A DNA stretch of 5,326 nucleotides from Selenomonadaceae bacterium (GTDB lineage: Bacteria > Bacillota > Negativicutes > Selenomonadales > Selenomonadaceae): NCBI GenBank assembly GCA_017453765.1, contig JAFTEG010000253.1:1-5326 (forward strand), given 5' to 3'. Below the pieces are notes generated by a model, which saw only the letters and a list, made by a program, of their open reading frames with translations, had not been told where the DNA came from and searched no databases. Positions within the stretch are counted from its first letter, which is position 1. Each line of letters starts with the position of its first letter. Both the position numbers and the translations under genes were made by a program. Of this stretch, positions 1-4,056 are shown piece after piece.

Positions 1-42
1 AATGAAAAATGAAAAATGAAAAAGTAAAAGCTAACAGCTAAC
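1..42. repeat. Heptamer tandem array upstream of rapZ
   Basis: The first 42 bases fall into six consecutive 7-base units in one unbroken register: AATGAAA three times, AAGTAAA once, then AGCTAAC twice. The array may extend left of the window. It ends exactly where the rapZ ribosome site (AAGAGGTGA, 43-51) begins. The units are A-rich, and several contain TAA or TGA on the + strand. The unit changes along the array while the period does not, which suggests growth by local duplication. There is no coding signal. Confidence 0.85.
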
Positions 43-51
43 AAGAGGTGA
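43..51 (+). promoter_or_regulatory. Extended Shine-Dalgarno that sets the rapZ start
   Basis: AAGAGGTGA contains seven contiguous bases (GAGGTGA) complementary to the 3' end of 16S rRNA. It lies five bases from TTG at 57. The GTG at 48-50 is in frame, but it is part of this ribosome site and so is unlikely to be the start. Confidence 0.75.
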
Positions 52-56
52 GAGTA

Positions 57-989
57 TTGGAAGATACATTACAAGCAGAAACTTTAAACGCGGCGTCGGA
101 CGATAATCAATCCGATAAGCCGCGAATCATTATCGTAACCGGAATGAGCGGCAGCGGCAAAACTCAAGTCTGCCGTTTTCTTGAGGACTTGGGATATTTT
201 TGTGTTGACAACCTGCCGCCGATTTTAATTCCGAAATTCGTCGAACTCTGCGCGCACGCCGTCAATGCCGTAAGTCACGTTGTCTTTGTTGTCGACACGC
301 GCAGCAGGGAATTTTTCGACACGCTGATACAAGTGCTTGAAGATATGGACAAAAACGATCGCGACTACGAATTAATTTTTATGGACGCCTCCGACGATAC
401 GATTATCCGCCGTTACAAAGAGACGCGCAGAAGTCACCCTATGGCGCCGTACGCAAGAATTTCTGAAGGTGTTGCGAAGGAAAGAAAGCGGCTTGAATCC
501 GTACGCGGCAAGGCGACGTACATTATTGACACGTCGAATCTTACTAAGGCTGACCTGCGCGAAAAAATTAATCGGCTTTTCGGCATACACGAAGGCGCGG
601 AAATGAGCATTTCGGTTTTATCATTCGGCTTTAAATACGGAATGCCGCTTGATGCCGATATGGTTTTGGACGTGAGATTTTTGCCGAATCCTTTTTACAT
701 TGAGTCACTGCGACATAAAAGCGGTGCGGTTGCGGAAGTTGCCGCGTACATTTCGGAAAAATCTGTCACGCAGGAATTTTTAAAGCGCCTTGATCCGATG
801 ATAGAATTTCTTACGCCGCAATATGTACGCGAGGGAAAAAGTCAGCTTGTCGTGGCGGTAGGCTGTACCGGCGGAATGCATAGGAGCGTTTTCATTGCGA
901 AACATATTTTTGAACTTTTAAAGCGCAAAGGTTATTCCGTCAACTTGGAACACCGCGACTTGATGAAAAATGACGTAAGAGAAGTTTAG
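57..989 (+). CDS. rapZ: RapZ/YvcJ-family nucleotide-binding protein
   Basis: This is a cytoplasmic P-loop protein of the RapZ (E. coli) / YvcJ (B. subtilis) family, which binds and hydrolyses nucleotides. In E. coli it is an RNA-binding adaptor that controls glucosamine-6-phosphate synthase through small RNAs; that role is not established for Firmicutes. From the TTG start the protein is 310 residues, slightly longer than usual because of about 20 extra polar residues at the N-terminus. Visible motifs are Walker A GMSGSGKT (29-36), GYFCVDNLP (46-54), a Walker-B-like VVFVVDTRSREF (about 75-86), SFGFKYG and DVRFLPNP (189-212), and the C-terminal GCTGG.HRSV (269-278), with Met where Lys or Gln is common. 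TTG at 57 is preferred over GTG at 48 because of ribosome-site spacing. No promoter is visible in the 47 bases upstream, so it is probably part of an operon entering from the left and continuing into yvcK. Confidence 0.96.
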   Translation: MEDTLQAETLNAASDDNQSDKPRIIIVTGMSGSGKTQVCRFLEDLGYFCVDNLPPILIPKFVELCAHAVNAVSHVVFVVDTRSREFFDTLIQVLEDMDKNDRDYELIFMDASDDTIIRRYKETRRSHPMAPYARISEGVAKERKRLESVRGKATYIIDTSNLTKADLREKINRLFGIHEGAEMSISVLSFGFKYGMPLDADMVLDVRFLPNPFYIESLRHKSGAVAEVAAYISEKSVTQEFLKRLDPMIEFLTPQYVREGKSQLVVAVGCTGGMHRSVFIAKHIFELLKRKGYSVNLEHRDLMKNDVREV

Positions 990-990
990 A

Positions 991-1050
991 TGAATTAAGG
1001 ATTAAGAATTAAGGATTAAGGATGAAAAATTCTACTCCCTCTTCCCTAAA
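991..1050. repeat. Composite heptamer repeat between rapZ and yvcK
   Basis: Two bases after the rapZ stop, four perfectly abutting heptamers occupy 994-1021 (ATTAAGG, ATTAAGA, ATTAAGG, ATTAAGG), followed by ATGAAAA (1022-1028), which resembles the units upstream of rapZ. A pyrimidine-rich half follows with two 7-base units, CTCCCTC (1035-1041) and TTCCCTA (1042-1048). The element ends directly at the yvcK ribosome site (AAAGGAG, 1051-1057). Its tail matches the tail of the repeat at 2341-2400. Confidence 0.85.
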
Positions 1051-1062
1051 AAAGGAGCGTGA
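1051..1062 (+). promoter_or_regulatory. yvcK ribosome binding site with internal in-frame GTG
   Basis: AAAGGAGCGTGA is a strong Shine-Dalgarno with one extra C. AAGGAG ends only one base before GTG 1059, too close for normal initiation, but the block lies five bases from an in-frame CTG at 1068. An in-frame TAA at 1047-1049 excludes any earlier start. Confidence 0.6.
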
Positions 1063-2354
1063 AAGTCCTGCACCTTTTAAAATGGCTTTATCCAGGCATA
1101 AAACTGAAACGCTGGCTGTTCGTCTTTGCAATCGGCGTCTTAATGGTAAGTCTGGGAATGGCGCTTGTATTCAACTACGAATACTTGGGACGCATTGAAG
1201 AAAAAATTTTTCGCATGGTGTACATAGTTATCGGCAGTTACAATTACGGCGTGTTGCTTGCCGTCGGCACGGTCATTGTTGTAATCGGCACGTGCATTAT
1301 GCTTTACTCTACGCGCTCAATCATTCGCTCAATTATCGCCGTAGTTATTCCTGACAGGTCGACGAAGTTAATAGATTTAATTTACCGCGAAAGAAAGTTG
1401 GGACGCGGTCCCGCAGTTACGGTAATCGGCGGCGGGCACGGCTTATCGGTACTTCTGCGCGGCATTAAAACTTCTACCGGCAACATTTCAGCTGTTGTCA
1501 CCGTTGCCGATGACGGCGGCAGTAGCGGAAGGTTGCGTGAAGAGTTGGGCATAATTCCGCCGGGCGATTTGCGAAATTGTCTTGTAGCGTTGGCAGATAC
1601 CGAACCGCTTATGGAAAAACTTTTTCAATATCGCTTTGAAGGTAAAACGGCGTTGGCAGGACACAGTTTCGGCAATTTATTTATCGCGGCAATGAACGAA
1701 GTCACCGGCGACATGGAAACGGCGCTGAAAGAATCGTCAAAAGTTTTGGCGGTGAAAGGGCGCGTCATTCCCGCCAGCAAAGAATCCGTGCGACTTGATG
1801 CGATTATGACGGACGGCACCGTTGTTGAAGGCGAATCGCAAATTCCCGAAGCGCATAAAAAAATTAGACGCGTGCAACTTTTTCCGCGCAGAGTTGAGGC
1901 TGTACCTGCCGCACTTGAAGCGATTGAAAATGCCGACGCAATTATTTTGGGTCCCGGCAGTTTGTACACGAGCATTATGCCGAATCTTTTGGTTGACGGC
2001 ATTGCAAAGGCGCTGAAAAATTCTAAGGCGATAAAAATTTATATCTGCAACGTTATGACTCAGCCGGGCGAGACTGATAATTATTCGGCGTCCGCGCACG
2101 CTAAGGCGATACTTGACCATGCAGGCAAAGGCGTAATTGATTATGTTTTGGTGAACTCCACGCCCGTGCCGCAGGAATTTTGCGACATAACCGGTGCCAC
2201 GCCGGTTGAAGTTGACGAAGATAAAATTAACGCGCTGGGTATGGGAATTTTTAAAGCAGATTTAATCAGTGCCACCGACGCGGGACGCCATGACCCCGAT
2301 AAACTTTGCAAAGCCGTTATCAAAATGATTTATGAACTAAAAGTTAGTAAGTAG
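1059..2354 (+). CDS. yvcK: YvcK/CofD-like gluconeogenesis factor with membrane anchor
   Basis: This is a member of the YvcK family (CofD-like fold). In B. subtilis and Mycobacterium it binds UDP-sugars such as UDP-GlcNAc and is needed for growth on gluconeogenic carbon sources and for cell-wall homeostasis. The 431-residue reading from GTG 1059 begins with about 115 residues containing two hydrophobic helices (about 20-42 and 63-83), then an RS.KLIDLIYRERKLGRG linker. The core has TVIGGGHGLSVLLRG (121-135), TVADDGGSSGRLREE followed by PPGDLRN (148-173), GHSFGNLF (201-208), ADAIILGPGSLYTS (292-305) and a CNVMTQPGETDNY stretch (330-342). The core thus probably sits at the inner face of the membrane. 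The start is uncertain: CTG 1068 gives a 428-residue protein beginning M-HLLKWLYPG and fits the ribosome site better. It lies 69 bases after rapZ with no terminator between, so they are probably cotranscribed. Its last four residues and stop lie in a heptamer repeat. Confidence 0.96.
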   Translation: MKVLHLLKWLYPGIKLKRWLFVFAIGVLMVSLGMALVFNYEYLGRIEEKIFRMVYIVIGSYNYGVLLAVGTVIVVIGTCIMLYSTRSIIRSIIAVVIPDRSTKLIDLIYRERKLGRGPAVTVIGGGHGLSVLLRGIKTSTGNISAVVTVADDGGSSGRLREELGIIPPGDLRNCLVALADTEPLMEKLFQYRFEGKTALAGHSFGNLFIAAMNEVTGDMETALKESSKVLAVKGRVIPASKESVRLDAIMTDGTVVEGESQIPEAHKKIRRVQLFPRRVEAVPAALEAIENADAIILGPGSLYTSIMPNLLVDGIAKALKNSKAIKIYICNVMTQPGETDNYSASAHAKAILDHAGKGVIDYVLVNSTPVPQEFCDITGATPVEVDEDKINALGMGIFKADLISATDAGRHDPDKLCKAVIKMIYELKVSK

Positions 2355-2400
2355 TGAATAGTGAATAGTAAATACGGTTCCCTCTCCACTAATCCCTAAA
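2341..2400. repeat. Composite heptamer repeat overlapping the end of yvcK
   Basis: In 7-base register from 2341 the units are AAGTTAG, TAAGTAG, TGAATAG, TGAATAG and TAAATAC (to 2375). The yvcK stop codon TAG (2352-2354) is the end of the second unit, so the last residues (KVSK) are encoded by the array. The pyrimidine-rich tail follows: TTCCCTCT (2378-2385), CCACTAA (2386-2392) and TCCCTAAA (2393-2400). The tail equals that of the 991-1050 element except for one base and the extra 7-base block. The final A is also the first base of the terminator stem. Confidence 0.8.
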
Positions 2401-2445
2401 TTTCCTTCCCGTTTAAACTGCATTTTGGGAAGGAAATATTTTTTT
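2400..2445 (+). terminator. Intrinsic terminator after rapZ-yvcK
   Basis: A perfect 11-bp stem (ATTTCCTTCCC at 2400-2410 with GGGAAGGAAAT at 2427-2437) encloses a 16-base loop and is followed by seven T (2439-2445). The loop contains the palindrome GTTTAAAC (2411-2418). The hairpin should end the rapZ-yvcK transcript and insulate the flagellar genes from it. The mirrored A-rich side is weaker as a terminator for the - strand. Confidence 0.93.
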
Positions 2446-2477
2446 ATTGTAGAAATGGAAGTTGAGGTTTTTTGTAC

Positions 2478-2496
2478 AAGATGCACTAAGCATTTT
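2478..2496 (+). other. Small hairpin just upstream of the flgB ribosome site
   Basis: AAGATGC (2478-2484) can pair with GCATTTT (2490-2496) across a five-base loop, giving seven pairs including one G-U. It ends four bases before the ribosome site. It is short and AT-rich, so it may be only an operator-like dyad or chance. I could not find a convincing -35/-10 pair between the terminator and flgB, so the flgB promoter remains unplaced. Confidence 0.3.
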
Positions 2497-2499
2497 TAA

Positions 2500-2508
2500 A
2501 GGGAGTGA
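2500..2508 (+). promoter_or_regulatory. Shine-Dalgarno that sets the flgB start
   Basis: AGGGAGTGA matches AGGAGGTGA at seven of nine positions and lies five bases from TTG 2514. GTG 2505-2507 is in frame but lies inside this ribosome site, the same arrangement as at rapZ and yvcK. Confidence 0.75.
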
Positions 2509-2513
2509 TTTTT

Positions 2514-2939
2514 TTGCTTGACCAAGTATTCAGCTCACCAAATTGGAATTACTTGCCACGCGCCTTGACAGCGGCAACTACGCGGCAAGAAGTCATTTCG
2601 CACAATATTGCCAACGTCAACACGCCGAATTTTCGCAGTTCCAGCGTCGAATTTGAAAAACTTTTGGCAAAAGAACTCTACGGCAATGAAGAGCCTGCCG
2701 GTAAATTAAAAATCGTTCGTACCCATGACCGGCATTTACCCGCCGACCTTAAACCGATTCACGCCGAACCTACCATTATCGCCAATGACGATACGATTAT
2801 GCGCGAAGACGAAAACAACGTCGACATTGACATTGAAATGGCAAGTCTTACAAAAAATCAGCTTTACTTCAACGCACTTTCACGGCAACTCGGCGGCTAC
2901 ATTACCAATCTTAGAAACGTCATCACCAGCGGACAATAA
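2514..2939 (+). CDS. flgB: Flagellar proximal rod protein FlgB
   Basis: FlgB is a structural subunit of the proximal rod. It is exported through the flagellar type III apparatus and placed on the FliE/MS-ring base. From TTG 2514 the product is 141 residues beginning MLDQVFSS, typical for FlgB in length and N-terminus. The flagellar rod signature ISHNIANVNTPNFR is at residues 28-41. The middle is variable, and the C-terminal helix NNVDIDIEMASLTKNQLYFNAL (about 101-122) has the heptad hydrophobic pattern that packs with the N-terminal helix in the rod. There is no cleavable signal peptide, as expected for type III export. It is the first flagellar gene here, separated from yvcK by a terminator, and is followed 63 bases later by flgC across an octamer array. 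The start at 2505 (144 residues) is the less likely alternative. Confidence 0.96.
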   Translation: MLDQVFSSPNWNYLPRALTAATTRQEVISHNIANVNTPNFRSSSVEFEKLLAKELYGNEEPAGKLKIVRTHDRHLPADLKPIHAEPTIIANDDTIMREDENNVDIDIEMASLTKNQLYFNALSRQLGGYITNLRNVITSGQ

Positions 2940-2943
2940 TCTA

Positions 2944-2983
2944 CTATCGATCTATCGATCTATCGATCCATCGATCCATCGAT
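2944..2983. repeat. Five-copy octamer array between flgB and flgC
   Basis: Three copies of CTATCGAT (2944-2967) are followed by two of CCATCGAT (2968-2983), all perfectly abutting, with a partial unit CTA after them. Every unit holds the palindrome ATCGAT, and every junction creates a GATC, so five GATC sites recur every 8 bp (2949 to 2984). The array starts four bases after the flgB stop and ends seven bases before the flgC ribosome site (AGGAG, 2991-2995). As RNA the palindromic units can fold back on one another. Confidence 0.95.
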
Positions 2984-3002
2984 CTAATTCAGGAGAAATT
3001 TT

Positions 3003-3452
3003 ATGGGTATGTTTATGGGAATCGATACGGCGGCATCTGGCTTAACGGCAGAGCGCCTGCGTATGGATTTAATTTCAAACAATATCGCAAACGCCAATAC
3101 CACGCGCACTGAAAACGGCGGCGCTTACCATAGGCGTTACGCAATTTTTACGCCACGCGACCGTACTCCGCAGACTTTTGAAAAAACTTTAATGAAAGCT
3201 ACCGGCGCCACAAAAACCGTAGGCGAAGGCGTTCGCGCAGTTGCAATTATGGAAGACCCGCAACAAGGTCCCCTCGTCTACGAGCCTGGTCACCCCGACG
3301 CCAATGCCGAAGGTTACGTCGAAAAATCCAATGTCAATATCGTTACCGAAATGGTTGATATGATAACCGCTCATCGTGCTTACGAGGCGAATACCACCAC
3401 GATTAACGCCGCTAAAGCTATGATATCAAAGGCGTTGGAAATAGGCGCGTAA
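3003..3452 (+). CDS. flgC: Flagellar proximal rod protein FlgC
   Basis: FlgC is the second proximal rod subunit, secreted by the flagellar type III apparatus and stacked with FlgB. The 149-residue product is of normal family length. Its N-terminal rod signature is MDLISNNIANANTTRT (21-36), followed by the FlgC-typical GAYHRRYAIF (40-49). The C-terminal half has the conserved YEPGHPDANAEGYVEKSNV (93-111) and the helix VDMITAHRAYEANTTTINAAKAM (118-140), the FlgC/FlgG-type C-terminal domain. ATG 3003 has AGGAG seven bases upstream. A second ATG lies four codons on (3015) and a third position is not needed. flgB and flgC are expected to be cotranscribed; the gap to fliE is unusually long and carries its own promoters. 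Confidence 0.97.
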   Translation: MGMFMGIDTAASGLTAERLRMDLISNNIANANTTRTENGGAYHRRYAIFTPRDRTPQTFEKTLMKATGATKTVGEGVRAVAIMEDPQQGPLVYEPGHPDANAEGYVEKSNVNIVTEMVDMITAHRAYEANTTTINAAKAMISKALEIGA

Positions 3453-3460
3453 AAATTTTT

Positions 3461-3471
3461 GCAATTATAAT
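3461..3471. repeat. 11-bp direct repeat, partner at 3570-3580
   Basis: GCAATTATAAT occurs here and again at 3570-3580, both times preceded by a run of T. The distant copy lies in the spacer of promoter P2. The pair may be a regulator site or a remnant of local duplication; in such AT-rich DNA chance is possible. Confidence 0.5.
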
Positions 3472-3476
3472 TTTTC

Positions 3477-3506
3477 TTGACGCCGCATTATCGGCAGGCT
3501 TATAAT
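3477..3506 (+). promoter_or_regulatory. Sigma-A-type promoter P1 upstream of fliE
   Basis: TTGACG (3477-3482), an 18-base spacer and a perfect TATAAT (3501-3506). The predicted transcript start is near 3513, giving a leader of about 150 bases before fliE. It lies 25 bases after the flgC stop. Confidence 0.6.
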
Positions 3507-3566
3507 TTTTTCATATTATTTACATAATTTTATCAAGCCGCCGTAAATATTTTTCTGTAAAATCTT

Positions 3567-3595
3567 TTGGCAATTATAATGTTACGTGTTATAAT
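3567..3595 (+). promoter_or_regulatory. Sigma-A-type promoter P2 (extended -10) upstream of fliE
   Basis: TTGGCA (3567-3572), a 17-base spacer and a perfect TATAAT (3590-3595), preceded by TG at 3587-3588 (extended -10). It is the best promoter match in the window. The predicted start is near 3602, giving a leader of about 65 bases. A 7-bp inverted repeat (ATTATAA 3573-3579 / TTATAAT 3589-3595) covers the -10 and spacer and may be an operator. Confidence 0.75.
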
Positions 3596-3611
3596 AGCGG
3601 CGGTTACAAAT

Positions 3612-3633
3612 TTTTTGAACGCTGTTTCAAAAA
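3612..3633 (+). other. Hairpin in the fliE leader
   Basis: TTTTTGAA (3612-3619) and TTCAAAAA (3626-3633) form a perfect 8-bp stem with a six-base loop, about ten bases into the P2 transcript. It is A/T-rich, so stability is modest. No T run follows it, so it is not a terminator. It may affect mRNA stability. Confidence 0.4.
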
Positions 3634-3666
3634 GACAGAAAATTTTGTGGGTGAAGGGGTGAAGTA

Positions 3667-3969
3667 ATGGAGATAACACCGCTTGAAATGACGCCCGTCA
3701 AAATGAGTGCACAAAGTCATTTGGGCGAAAATAAAGTAGAAGAACCGGTAAAAAGTTTCGGCGAATTTTTAACCGACGCGCTAAAAAAGACAAACGAACT
3801 TCAACTTGAATCCGAAAAAATGAATGCCGCGTTGGCGGCAGGCAGAGTAGAAGACGTATCGCAAGTAATAGTTGCGGCGCAAAAAGCCGATATTGCGCTA
3901 CAGCTGACACTTCAGTTGAGGAACCGCGCTACCTCCGCGTACCAGGAAATTATGCGGATGCAGGTTTAA
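3667..3969 (+). CDS. fliE: Flagellar hook-basal body protein FliE
   Basis: FliE is the small adaptor that joins the FliF MS ring to the proximal rod and is among the first type III substrates. The 100-residue product has the usual family length. The N-terminal 30 residues are variable. The core starts at SFGEFLTDALKKTNELQLESEKMNAALAAG (30-59), and the conserved C-terminal helix VIVAAQKADIALQLTLQLRNRATSAYQEIMRMQV fills 67-100. ATG 3667 follows AAGGGGTGA (3654-3662) with a four-base gap. It is separated from flgC by 214 AT-rich bases with two predicted promoters, so fliE-fliF and following genes can be transcribed without flgB-flgC. fliF begins 87 bases downstream. Confidence 0.97.
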   Translation: MEITPLEMTPVKMSAQSHLGENKVEEPVKSFGEFLTDALKKTNELQLESEKMNAALAAGRVEDVSQVIVAAQKADIALQLTLQLRNRATSAYQEIMRMQV

Positions 3970-4056
3970 TTTTAGAATCAAGCTTCAGGTATCTTGCACA
4001 GGGAAGGAAAAGCGCCTGAAAGCTGAAGACAGGCTGTTCGAAAGGACTGAGTTTAT
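3970..4056 (+). other. Structured fliE-fliF spacer with competing stems
   Basis: A central strand, CCTGAAAGCTG (4015-4025), can pair in three ways: with AGCTTCAGG upstream (3981-3989, one bulged A), with CAGGC downstream (GCCTG 4014-4018 with 4030-4034), or, through AAGCTG (4020-4025), with CAGCTT (4061-4066), which lies in codons 2-4 of fliF. The pairings exclude one another. The fliF ribosome site (AAAGGACTGA, 4041-4050) lies between the last two. No known riboswitch core is recognised. Confidence 0.35.

Noticed and set aside
1625..2120. Two minus-strand open frames inside yvcK
   Set aside because: They lie antisense to the most conserved YvcK core, have no recognisable motifs or ribosome sites, and are explained by codon composition of the real gene.
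2411..2418. GTTTAAAC palindrome as a regulator site
   Set aside because: It lies in the terminator loop and is a simple AT-rich palindrome with no second copy seen.
2446..2500. Sigma-A, sigma-28 or sigma-54 promoter for flgB
   Set aside because: Candidates such as TTGAGG 2462 or TTGTAC 2472 lack a -10 at proper spacing or would start transcription inside the ribosome site; no GG-N10-GC or GCCGATAA element is present on this strand.
2944..2983. CRISPR-like or plasmid-iteron reading of the octamer array
   Set aside because: The units abut without spacers, are too short for CRISPR, and no cas, rep or AT-rich origin features are nearby.
2725..3045. Open frame overlapping flgB and running through the octamer array
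   Set aside because: It is out of frame with the clear FlgB, its second half is a repeat-encoded low-complexity peptide, and it overlaps the flgC start with no ribosome site of its own.
3482..3510. Terminator after flgC from GCCG/CGGC followed by T run
   Set aside because: The stem is only four pairs and the T run begins about eleven bases after it, so it is not a credible intrinsic terminator.
3970..4056. c-di-GMP riboswitch before fliF
   Set aside because: Only GCACAGGG and a TTCGAAAG stretch resemble the class I aptamer; the GCAAACC and GACGCAAAGCC cores are missing.
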